The translations under genes and the position numbers were made by a program. This document shows, one piece after another, positions 1 to 5,979 of a stretch of DNA of 6,963 nt. Source of the stretch: an uncultured Lachnoanaerobaculum sp. (GTDB taxonomy: Bacteria > Bacillota > Clostridia > Lachnospirales > Lachnospiraceae); contig CALALP010000082.1 in assembly GCA_937925515.1 (NCBI GenBank), positions 1 to 6,963 of the forward strand. The letters run 5' to 3'. Under the pieces are notes generated by a model. The model was not told the origin of the DNA. It made no database searches and was given only the letters and a program-made list of their open reading frames with translations. The stretch's first letter is position 1. Every line of letters starts with the position of its first letter.

Positions 1-30
1 GTTTTCCTCGCCGACGGCGAGGAAAACCCC
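1..30. repeat. GC-rich perfect palindrome, left copy
   Basis: Two perfect 13-bp arms (GTTTTCCTCGCCG and its complement) flank a single central A at 1-27, followed by CCCC and then AT. The reverse complement of the copy at the right end of the window matches this one through the palindrome and the C-run, so the two are inverted relative to each other. Read in the direction of mecA transcription it lies 46 nt past the mecA stop, preceded by ATGGGG. It could act as a transcription-terminator stem for mecA, but any U-tract would lie outside the window. The A/T tracts in its arms (TTTT on the 5' side, AAAA on the 3' side) are opposite to the usual bidirectional terminator pattern. A dispersed REP-like element is equally possible. 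Confidence 0.85.
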
Positions 31-75
31 ATAAATTGGTTAAAGATTTTTATTATGAGGGATTTGTTTTACTCC

Positions 76-789
76 CTATACATTACTTAGTGCCTGTAAT
101 GCTTTATCTGCAATTATAAGAGAAAAATGCTCATCAAAATGTGCCTTAGTTGCATATAGAGCTTGAACTCTTTTACCATACTCAGATAATATATTACACA
201 CACTTACAATAGAAAGCCCATTATAAAGTGAGGACTCCATTTTATTTTCTAAAATCAAGTAATACATACTTGTCTGCTCATCTTTATATAATGAAGTTAT
301 TATCTCTTCTCCTGCTTTAATTGCTTTTGCAGCCTTTATAACTGAATCAATGTTTTTAAAAGAATATACAAAGTATGATTGAGTTTTACTCTCAACATCA
401 TTTTCCCTTTGTACATTATTAAAAATCTCACTTAATGAATTTGAAATACTTGCACCCTCCAATACATTGTCTGTTTGAAAATCAGGCAGGTTTTTACTCT
501 GAGGAGTATAGAACTTGGAAAGTCTAGTATCCATTTCCTCAGGATCTTCTACTTTTGTTATAATAACTGTTATTCCGTCATCTACTTCAGGGATAGTTTC
601 TATCATAAGAGAAGTATCTGACACATCAAAACCATATTCAGATGAGGCTTTTTTTAACATCTCATCAATCAATTTATTTGCCTGAAATGAACCATAGGTA
701 AGCTCACTCATCTTTAAGTTTCTAACACCTAAATCTAAGTTAGTTAATGTACACTTTATTTGATTTCTATTTACAAGTTTTATATCCAC
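76..789 (-). CDS. mecA: MecA-family adaptor protein for ClpC
   Basis: A 237-residue protein with the layout of MecA, the adaptor that delivers substrates (ComK, ComX, Spx-type regulators in other Firmicutes) to the ClpC unfoldase for ClpCP proteolysis in the cytoplasm. The N-terminal substrate-binding domain spans about residues 1-82 (MDIKLVNRNQIKCTLT, then LMIETIP and VIITKVEDPEE). A low-complexity Ser/Asn/Gln-rich linker covers about 83-136, and the C-terminal ClpC-binding domain about 137-237 (YFVYSFKNIDSV, YYLILENK, ILSEYGKRV, HFDEHFSLIIADKALQAL). The start is GTG at 789-787, supported by AAGGGGGTG five bases upstream; no in-frame ATG fits better. It is transcribed away from the lyase operon and ends in TAG. 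The substrate in this organism is unknown, so a competence role is inferred from the family only. The length is normal for the family. Confidence 0.9.
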   Translation of the reverse strand: MDIKLVNRNQIKCTLTNLDLGVRNLKMSELTYGSFQANKLIDEMLKKASSEYGFDVSDTSLMIETIPEVDDGITVIITKVEDPEEMDTRLSKFYTPQSKNLPDFQTDNVLEGASISNSLSEIFNNVQRENDVESKTQSYFVYSFKNIDSVIKAAKAIKAGEEIITSLYKDEQTSMYYLILENKMESSLYNGLSIVSVCNILSEYGKRVQALYATKAHFDEHFSLIIADKALQALSNV

Positions 790-794
790 GAAAA

Positions 795-803
795 CACCCC
801 CTT
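795..803 (-). promoter_or_regulatory. Ribosome binding site that fixes the GTG start of mecA
   Basis: On the minus strand the sequence reads AAGGGGGTG, five bases before the GTG at 789. This strong Shine-Dalgarno supports the non-ATG start. A perfect AT palindrome (ATATAATATTATAT, 808-821) lies just upstream in the presumed 5' leader; it may be mere AT-richness. Confidence 0.7.
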
Positions 804-831
804 ACTTATATAATATTATATTGCTTGAACT

Positions 832-860
832 ATTCTACTATACTTTGTATGGTATTACAA
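832..860 (-). promoter_or_regulatory. Candidate sigma-A promoter for mecA
   Basis: On the minus strand, TTGTAA (860-855, 4 of 6 to TTGACA) and TAGAAT (837-832, 5 of 6 to TATAAT) are separated by 17 bp. Transcription would start near 825, giving a leader of about 35 nt before the GTG. This rests on consensus matching in AT-rich DNA only. Confidence 0.45.
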
Positions 861-909
861 TATTAGAGCAGTAGCTAAATTAGTTCTCATTAATAAACTT
901 AATATTTTA

Positions 910-923
910 TGAAAATGTTTGCA
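910..923 (+). promoter_or_regulatory. cre/LacI-family operator-like site
   Basis: TGAAAATGTTTGCA matches the degenerate catabolite-responsive-element pattern TGNAANCGNTNNCA at all fixed positions except the central C. LacI-family repressors of pectin and glycosaminoglycan genes (KdgR, RegR) bind similar sequences. It lies about 70 bp upstream of the candidate lyase promoter and about 50 bp upstream of the candidate mecA promoter, so either direction could be the target. CcpA or a local LacI regulator would suit a sugar-acid locus. The pattern is loose, and a chance match in AT-rich DNA cannot be excluded. Confidence 0.35.
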
Positions 924-940
924 TATTTATTATATCATTT

Positions 941-959
941 TTTTGAGATAAACTCAAAA
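941..959. promoter_or_regulatory. 7-5-7 inverted repeat, possible operator
   Basis: A perfect TTTTGAG - ATAAA - CTCAAAA dyad lies 32 bp upstream of the candidate lyase -35 box. Neither strand has a U-tract in the position needed for a terminator (GTTTAAGG follows on the plus strand, AAATG on the minus strand). A protein-binding dyad is therefore the more natural reading. No specific regulator can be assigned. Confidence 0.35.
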
Positions 960-991
960 GTTTAAGGATAGTAAACTAGCCAAAGAATTAC

Positions 992-1019
992 TTGACTTTT
1001 AGGGTTTTCTTAGTAATAT
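992..1019 (+). promoter_or_regulatory. Candidate sigma-A promoter for the lyase operon
   Basis: TTGACT (992-997, 5 of 6) is followed after 16 bp by TAATAT (1014-1019, 4 of 6). Initiation would fall near 1026, leaving a leader of about 100 nt. A second perfect TATAAT occurs at 1045-1050 but has no recognisable -35 at the right distance. I see no riboswitch-like structure in the leader. Confidence 0.5.
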
Positions 1020-1126
1020 AAACCTGTAAAGAAATTACATTAGTTATAATTATATCAAATTTTGCTAATATTACAAAAAAGAGTAATAATATGTAAAGAA
1101 TAAGTCTAGTTAAATAGGAGTTGTAA

Positions 1127-2809
1127 ATGTTTAAGGTAAAAGATAAAGAGTTTGTTAAACCACTACTTGATGAGATTACTAAGGAATGGGAAAAATTACA
1201 AACAAAGCCATATACTCATCTTAGTTTTCAAAATTTTTTGTTATATCATAAAACAGGAAATCGATTAAAGTATGAAGAACAATATTTTCTAAGGCGAAAG
1301 GAACTTCTTGTAACAGGTCTTTATGCAATTATAAACAGAAGTGAAGTTGCTATAAAAAAGCTTGAAGAAGTTATATTTCTAGTATTACAAGAGTACACTT
1401 GGGCGTTACCTGCCCATTTAAATCCTAATTTCAGAAAAAAAGAAGAAATTACAGGCTGTATAGACTTGTTTTCAGCTGAAACAGCACAGACTTTAGCTGA
1501 AATAGTTTATCAACTAAAAGATGAGTTGACCCCTGAATTGATTACATTTATAAATGAAGAAATAGAACTTAGAATTTTTAAACCTTTAAATGGTAAATGT
1601 TGGCATTGGGAGCAACTTGAAAATAATTGGAGTGCAGTCATAGCAGGTAGTATAGGTATGGCGGCATTAAGACTTATAGAAGATAAGGAGAGGCTTAACA
1701 GTATTTTAAAAAGATTAAGGACTTCTTTTGAAAGTTTCTTACGAGGTTTTGGAGAGGATGGAGCTTGTGTAGAGGGGATAAGCTATTGGACTTATGGCTT
1801 TGGATATTATACTTATTTTGCACAAACTTTAGCAGAGGTTATGAATGACAACTCATATTTTGAGTTGCCAAAGGTAAAAGAAATTGCAAAATTTCCTTAC
1901 TATGCAGAGATTTCAAATGGAAAATTTCTACCATTTGGAGATTGTAATCAGACTCCTGTTCCTAGTGGATTATTATCATTTCTTTCAGATAAGTTTAATG
2001 TAGAAGTTCCAAACATTGAAAAGGTAAGTACTTTAAATAGCGATCATTGTTACCGATTTGCTACAATGATTTTTAATTTAAAATATTCTATGCCAAAGAC
2101 ATTTGAAAGTAATAAAAAGAGCATTCATTTCTTTAAAAATAGACAATGGCTTATAGCAAATGACAGGGAACATAATATATTTTTTGCTGCAAAGGGGGGA
2201 AGAAATGACGAAAGCCATAATCATAATGATTTAGGGCATTTTGTTTATGGCAGTTCACATTTACCCCTAACAGATTTAGGAGCAGGAGAGTATACAAAGG
2301 ATTATTTTAATAAAGATAAAAGATACACTTATTTTGTGAATAGTTCATTATCACATTCAGTGCCTATTATAAATGGTAAGTTACAACAAGCAGGTTCTTA
2401 TGAATCAAAGTTAGTTGAGTTTAAAGAAAGTAATAGCGAGGTAATTTTTTGCTTGGAACTTAAAGAGGCTTATAGTGAAAATGTTGAATTATTAAGTTTT
2501 ATAAGGAAGTTTACATTAGATAAAACCACATTTGAATTAAATATTAAAGATAGCTTTAAGTTCTCAAGTGCAAATAATGAGATTATAGAAAATTTTATAA
2601 CACAGGGGGAAGTGATTTTAAGTGAAAATAAAGCATTTATAAATGATAATGGCTCACAAGTTATAATTTCAACACCTACAAATATAAGTGTAGTTAAAAA
2701 AGATTATAAAAATCATCATGGAAAGCAGGCAAATGCTTATTTGATTCAAAATGTTTTAAAGGTTGGGGTAGAAGTAGAGATTATATATAAAATTAGTGTA
2801 AATAATTAA
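1127..2809 (+). CDS. Cytoplasmic heparinase II/III-family polysaccharide lyase
   Basis: A 560-residue protein of the heparinase II/III superfamily, whose members cleave uronic-acid-containing polysaccharides by beta-elimination to leave a 4,5-unsaturated uronate. The N-terminal half (about 20-300) fits the (alpha/alpha) toroid: WALPAH at 92-97, NNW at 166-168 (the position of the catalytic Asn in heparinase III relatives), and DGACVEGISYW at 211-221, whose Tyr220 is the likely catalytic acid/base. The C-terminal beta-sandwich half starts near 330 and contains SHNHND at 363-368 (His364/His366, the conserved His motif), GAGEYT at 385-390 and SLSHSVPIING at 407-417. There is no signal peptide, so it probably acts on imported oligosaccharides, like the lyase-like gene of streptococcal glycosaminoglycan clusters. 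The ATG has TAGGAG six bases upstream and the stop is TAA. Substrate (hyaluronan/chondroitin, heparosan, alginate or other) cannot be fixed from the sequence; kduI and the SDR downstream support a uronate polymer. Confidence 0.87.
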   Translation: MFKVKDKEFVKPLLDEITKEWEKLQTKPYTHLSFQNFLLYHKTGNRLKYEEQYFLRRKELLVTGLYAIINRSEVAIKKLEEVIFLVLQEYTWALPAHLNPNFRKKEEITGCIDLFSAETAQTLAEIVYQLKDELTPELITFINEEIELRIFKPLNGKCWHWEQLENNWSAVIAGSIGMAALRLIEDKERLNSILKRLRTSFESFLRGFGEDGACVEGISYWTYGFGYYTYFAQTLAEVMNDNSYFELPKVKEIAKFPYYAEISNGKFLPFGDCNQTPVPSGLLSFLSDKFNVEVPNIEKVSTLNSDHCYRFATMIFNLKYSMPKTFESNKKSIHFFKNRQWLIANDREHNIFFAAKGGRNDESHNHNDLGHFVYGSSHLPLTDLGAGEYTKDYFNKDKRYTYFVNSSLSHSVPIINGKLQQAGSYESKLVEFKESNSEVIFCLELKEAYSENVELLSFIRKFTLDKTTFELNIKDSFKFSSANNEIIENFITQGEVILSENKAFINDNGSQVIISTPTNISVVKKDYKNHHGKQANAYLIQNVLKVGVEVEIIYKISVNN

Positions 2810-2835
2810 CTTCAAAGCTAAAAATATGATACAAT
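2806..2835 (+). promoter_or_regulatory. Candidate extended -10 promoter before the CmpB-like gene
   Basis: TTAACT (2806-2811, overlapping the lyase TAA stop) is followed after 18 bp by TACAAT (2830-2835). TG sits at 2827-2828, giving an extended -10 (TGATACAAT). Transcription would start near 2842, about 50 nt before the next start codon. This suggests the CmpB-like gene, and perhaps kduI and the SDR, can be expressed independently of the lyase. Confidence 0.5.
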
Positions 2836-2880
2836 AGACTGATATGAAATAAAGGTAATATTTATAAATGTTAAAATACA

Positions 2881-2886
2881 AAGGAG
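2881..2886 (+). promoter_or_regulatory. Ribosome binding site deciding ATG over TTG
   Basis: AAGGAG is followed by AAAA and then TTGATG. The ATG at 2894 is 7 nt from the site, whereas the overlapping in-frame TTG at 2891 is only 4 nt away. ATG 2894 is therefore preferred. Confidence 0.7.
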
Positions 2887-2893
2887 AAAATTG

Positions 2894-4171
2894 ATGCCCT
2901 ATCTATTTTGGATATTTTTAGCTTATTCATTTTTTGGGTGGCTTGGAGAAACTGTAATTGTATCAATAGAAAAAAAGAAATTTGTAAATAGGGGTATCTT
3001 AAATTCTCCTCTTTCAATATCTTATGGAATTGTAGCAGTAATACTTACATTTATATATTTTAGGCAAGAAGAGATTCATATAATATTTTTTGCAGGCTTA
3101 ATCATAGGTACACTAGTTCAGTGGATTGCAGGGCATGTTATAGAAAAAATTTATCATAGAAAATGGTGGGATTACACAGGACTGCCTTGGAACTTAGACG
3201 GTTATATCTGCCTCTATGCCTCTCTTGGTTGGGGTGTGCTTGGCTTACTTTCAAAATTTTTTATAAACCCTATTTTAAGCAAAACTTTTGATTTATTTCC
3301 TAATTATATTAGAACTATATTATTCATTACTTTAGGAATCTTTTTTATAATAGATTTATTAGCAACTCATTTTGCATTTAAGGGCGTACTTTCAAAATAT
3401 CCAAATATAGAAAAGACAGGTTCTAACCTTTCTAAAATCACATATAAAATAGGTCATTTGATAAATAAAAGATTATCAAATGCCTACAAGCTAATAGAAG
3501 TTGAAGTAAAGCCAAAAGAAAAAACAGATAAATTTGCTTATGGTATTAACTTTTATAAGGTGTTTCTACTCTTTGTGATAGGTTCATTTCTAGGAGATAT
3601 AACAGAAACCATATTTTGCAAGGTTACAGCAGGGATATGGATGAGTAGGACTAGTTTAGTTATAGGGGCATTTAGCCTAGTTTGGGGGATAGCAATAGGA
3701 CTTGCCACTGTTTTATTATATAAATACAAAGATAGAGAAGACGGATTTATATTTTTAGTGGGAACATTTCTAGGTGGAGCTTACGAGTATTTTTGTAGTG
3801 TATTTACAGAGTTAGTCTTTGGGAAAGTATTTTGGAATTACAGTGAGATACCATTTAACTTGTGAGGCAGAATAAATCTATTATTTTGTTTTTTCTGGGG
3901 GATTGCAGCAGTAGTATGGATTAAAAATTTATATCCTATATTTTCAGATTTAATTGAAAAATTACCTGTATCTTTTGGGAAAATGCTTACTTGGTTTTTG
4001 GTAGTTTTTATGATTTTTGATATAGCTCTTTCCTCTGCCGCTATGGCTAGAAGTGGTCAAAGAGAAAAGAATATTCCTGCTACAAATGCCCTTGAAACTT
4101 GGCTTGACATTCATTATGATGACGCAAAAATGCAAAAGATTTATCCAAATAGTGAGAGTGTGCAAAAGTAG
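2894..4171 (+). pseudogene. CmpB-family ABC-transporter-permease-like membrane protein, interrupted by in-frame TGA
   Basis: This is a multi-pass membrane protein of the family named 'putative ABC-transporter type IV/CmpB'; its function is not firmly known. It contains two copies of the domain. Numbering below counts the TTG at 2891 as codon 1, so it is one higher than from the ATG. Copy 1 (about 5-122) has FVNRGILNSP and WWDYTGLPWNLDGYICL. Copy 2 (about 222 onward) has SFLGDITETIF, RTSLVIGAFSLVWG and FWNYSEIPFNL. A TGA at 3863-3865 (codon 325) follows FNL directly, but the same frame stays open for 101 more codons to TAG at 4169-4171. It begins GRINLLFCFFWGIAAVVWIK, the expected continuation of the domain, and includes two more membrane helices (about 329-349 and 364-385). 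Without the TGA the protein would be about 425 residues. The aligned position in copy 1 is D of NLDG, and I remember Gly in relatives, so one GGA-to-TGA change would explain it. A decaying gene, a sequence error or readthrough are all possible. A truncated product (2894-3865) would end in mid-domain. No ABC ATPase is adjacent. Confidence 0.8.
3863..3865 (+). other. In-frame TGA inside a conserved membrane-domain motif
   Basis: The TGA lies between FNL and GRINLL. The five intact genes of this window end in TAG, TAA, TAG, TAA and TAA, so this is the only TGA acting as a stop. No ribosome binding site and start codon follow closely: the first in-frame ATG is at 3983, preceded only by a weak GGGA. 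The downstream third would therefore not be translated separately with any efficiency. Confidence 0.9.
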
Positions 4172-4193
4172 AATTTATAAACATTATTATTAA

Positions 4194-4242
4194 AGGGAGC
4201 TAAAATTTATTTAGAACCCTAAAATATAAATATAAATATAAA
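4194..4242 (+). promoter_or_regulatory. Imperfect dyad and TATAAA triplet upstream of kduI
   Basis: Arms AGGGAGCTAAA (4194-4204) and TTTAGAACCCT (4210-4220) pair at 9 of 11 positions around a 5-nt loop. Three tandem TATAAA units (4225-4242) follow and run straight into the kduI ribosome binding site. There is no U-tract, so this is not an intrinsic terminator. It could be an operator or an mRNA hairpin at an intra-operon junction. I could not find a convincing -35/-10 pair here. Confidence 0.35.
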
Positions 4243-4252
4243 GGAGAAAAAA

Positions 4253-5092
4253 ATGAAAGAATTAGAAATACGTTACACACACAGTCCTCTTGACATTAGA
4301 CATTATTCTACTGAGGAGTTACGCAGGGAGTTTTTAGTTGAAAAGGTATTTATAGAGGGAGAAGTAAATCTTACTTATACTCACAATGACAGAATGATTT
4401 TCGGAGGTATAACACCTACAACAAAGCCTTTAGAGATTTTACTTAGCAATGAGCTTGGAGTTGAATATTTCCTTGAGCGTCGTGAACTTGGAGTTATCAA
4501 TATCGGAGGCCCCGGAAAAATTACTATTGACCAAAAGACTGATACAATGGTAAAACAGGACGGATATTATATTGGAAAGGGTACTAAGCAAGTTATATTT
4601 GAAAGTGTTGACCCTAAAAATCCTGCTAAGTTTTATATAAGTTCAGTACCTGCTCATCACACCTATCCTAATGTAAAAATCAGTATTGATAAGATTGTGC
4701 CATTAGAAACAGGGGAAGGTAAAACTATGAATGAAAGAAAGATTTTTCAATATATTCACCCAAATGTTTGCGAGTCTTGTCAATTACAAATGGGCTATAC
4801 TATTCTTACAGAGGGTTCAGCTTGGAATACAATGCCTTGCCATACACATGAACGTCGTATGGAAACTTACATTTATTTTGATATGGAAGCACCAAATAAG
4901 GTATTTCATATAATGGGAAAACCTGATGAAACAAAACATTTGGTAGTTGACAATGAGCAGGCAGTAATAAGTCCAAGTTGGTCAATTCATACAGGAGTAG
5001 GCACAAGTAATTATAGCTTTATTTGGTCTATGTGTGGAGAAAATATAACTTATACTGATATGGATATGGTTGATATGAAAGATTTAAAATAG
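4253..5092 (+). CDS. kduI: 5-dehydro-4-deoxy-D-glucuronate isomerase (4-deoxy-L-threo-5-hexosulose-uronate ketol-isomerase)
   Basis: KduI (EC 5.3.1.17) converts 4-deoxy-L-threo-5-hexosulose uronate, the opened form of the unsaturated uronate released by polysaccharide lyases, to 3-deoxy-D-glycero-2,5-hexodiulosonate in the cytoplasm. The 279-residue length is typical. The protein reads as KduI end to end: RYTHSPLDIRHY at the N-terminus, FGGITPTTKPLEI, ELGVINIGGPGKI, YIGKGTK, and SSVPAHHTYPN. The zinc-binding cupin motif CHTHERRMETY gives His197, His199 and Glu204, and SWSIHTGVGTSNY gives His246; these correspond to E. coli His196, His198, Glu203 and His245, so all metal ligands are kept. AAGGAG stands 6 nt before the ATG. 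The SDR follows after a short gap, and the two enzymes catalyse consecutive steps. The stop is TAG. Nothing is missing or unusual. Confidence 0.97.
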   Translation: MKELEIRYTHSPLDIRHYSTEELRREFLVEKVFIEGEVNLTYTHNDRMIFGGITPTTKPLEILLSNELGVEYFLERRELGVINIGGPGKITIDQKTDTMVKQDGYYIGKGTKQVIFESVDPKNPAKFYISSVPAHHTYPNVKISIDKIVPLETGEGKTMNERKIFQYIHPNVCESCQLQMGYTILTEGSAWNTMPCHTHERRMETYIYFDMEAPNKVFHIMGKPDETKHLVVDNEQAVISPSWSIHTGVGTSNYSFIWSMCGENITYTDMDMVDMKDLK

Positions 5093-5121
5093 AAAATCTT
5101 TAAGGATATATAGATGAGATT

Positions 5122-5126
5122 GGAGG
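5122..5126 (+). promoter_or_regulatory. Ribosome binding site supporting the inner ATG of the SDR
   Basis: GGAGG stands 5 nt before the ATG at 5132. An alternative ATG at 5114, with AAGGA 7 nt upstream, would add MRLEED. The inner start has the stronger site and gives an N-terminus (MFDMNEFRLDKKVALITG) that fits the family. Confidence 0.6.
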
Positions 5127-5131
5127 AAGAT

Positions 5132-5932
5132 ATGTTTGATATGAATGAATTTCGATTGGACAAAAAAGTTGCTTTAATTACAGGGGCAATTTATGGCATA
5201 GGTTTTGCAATAGCAGAGGGACTAGCAAAGGCAGGAGCTACAATAGTATTTAATGACCTTAGCAAAGAGGGCGTGGAAAAAGGTTTAAAGGCATATGAGG
5301 AAATCGGTATTAATGCACATGGCTATGTATGTAATGTAACTGATGAAGTAGCAGTAAAAGAAATGATTGAAAAAATCGAAAAAGAAGTTGGAGTAATTGA
5401 CATTTTAGTTAATAATGCAGGTATAATTAAGAGAATACCTATGACTGAGATGAGTGCTGAGGACTTCAGACAAGTTATAGATGTAGACTTAAATGCACCT
5501 TTTATAATGTCTAAGGCAGTCATACCAAGTATGACTAAAAAAGGTGGTGGAAAGATTATAAATATTTGTTCAATGATGAGTGAGCTTGGTCGTGAAACAG
5601 TATCTGCTTATGCCGCTGCTAAGGGTGGGCTTAAGATGCTTACAAAAAACATTGCCTCTGAATATGGTAAATATAATATACAGTGTAATGGAATAGGTCC
5701 CGGATATATTGCAACCCCACAGACAGCACCACTTAGAGAATTACAAGAGGACGGCAGTCGTCATCCTTTTGATAAGTTTATAATTGCTAAAACTCCGGCA
5801 GAGCGTTGGGGAAGACCGGAAGATTTGCAAGGACCGGCAGTATTTTTAGCAAGTAAGGCATCTGACTTTGTAAATGGACATATACTTTATGTAGACGGTG
5901 GAATTTTAGCATATATTGGAAAGCAACCATAA
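5132..5932 (+). CDS. kduD: SDR oxidoreductase, gluconate 5-dehydrogenase-like; probable KduD/DhuD role
   Basis: A classical short-chain dehydrogenase of 266 residues (272 if the ATG at 5114 is used). Visible in order are the nucleotide-binding TGxxxGIG motif (T17, G18, G22, G24), NNAG at 94-97, N121, and the catalytic triad Ser147, Tyr160, Lys164 (YAAAK). The stretch CSMMSELGRETVSAYAAAK and the C-terminus HILYVDGGILAYIGKQP are, from memory, nearly those of Streptococcus suis gluconate 5-dehydrogenase (Ga5DH), so automatic annotation would probably say gluconate 5-dehydrogenase (EC 1.1.1.69). Its place 39 nt after kduI, downstream of a uronate lyase, argues for reduction of 3-deoxy-D-glycero-2,5-hexodiulosonate to KDG (KduD/DhuD, EC 1.1.1.127), as shown for similar proteins in streptococcal glycosaminoglycan clusters. 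The symbol is therefore context-based. One oddity is that the glycine motif reads TGAIYGIG, where Ser (TGAS) is usual. Active-site residues are intact. Confidence 0.9.
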   Translation: MFDMNEFRLDKKVALITGAIYGIGFAIAEGLAKAGATIVFNDLSKEGVEKGLKAYEEIGINAHGYVCNVTDEVAVKEMIEKIEKEVGVIDILVNNAGIIKRIPMTEMSAEDFRQVIDVDLNAPFIMSKAVIPSMTKKGGGKIINICSMMSELGRETVSAYAAAKGGLKMLTKNIASEYGKYNIQCNGIGPGYIATPQTAPLRELQEDGSRHPFDKFIIAKTPAERWGRPEDLQGPAVFLASKASDFVNGHILYVDGGILAYIGKQP

Positions 5933-5979
5933 GTAAGAATAAAATGAACTTATAGAGGTAGAATGAGAGGTTAATTTTA

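Noticed and set aside
1..30. Palindrome as a CRISPR repeat (GTTTT start, AAAAC end, length like type I-E repeats)
   Set aside because: No second copy occurs within spacer distance inside the window at either end, there are no cas genes, and the symmetry is perfect over 13 bp, unlike typical type I-E repeats. What lies beyond the window edges is not visible.
58..77. AGGGA/TCCCT 5-bp stem at the mecA stop as its terminator
   Set aside because: The stem is only 5 bp with a 10-nt loop and is followed on the minus strand by an A-rich, not U-rich, tract.
3863..3865. UGA read as Gly by a variant genetic code (as in Gracilibacteria/SR1) or as Trp (mycoplasma code)
   Set aside because: The other five proteins use ordinary Gly and Trp codons with no internal TGA over about 1,600 codons, and the gene content is that of a Firmicute. 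Genome-wide use of UGA as sense would show many such codons.
3863..3865. Selenocysteine insertion at the TGA
   Set aside because: The position lies in a membrane-domain motif (NL-x-GR) with no redox Cys counterpart in the first repeat, where the residue is Asp, and I saw no obvious SECIS-like stem-loop just downstream.
3962..4165. Minus-strand open frame of 67 codons
   Set aside because: It is antisense to the end of the CmpB-like gene, with no ribosome binding site and no recognisable protein; the plus-strand frame explains the sequence. Other short antisense or shifted frames (4731-4913, 4806-5006, 5323-5523) were dismissed for the same reasons.
3983..4171. Independent small gene of 62 codons
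   Set aside because: It is in the same frame as the CmpB-like gene and encodes the end of that protein. Its ATG has only a weak upstream GGGA.
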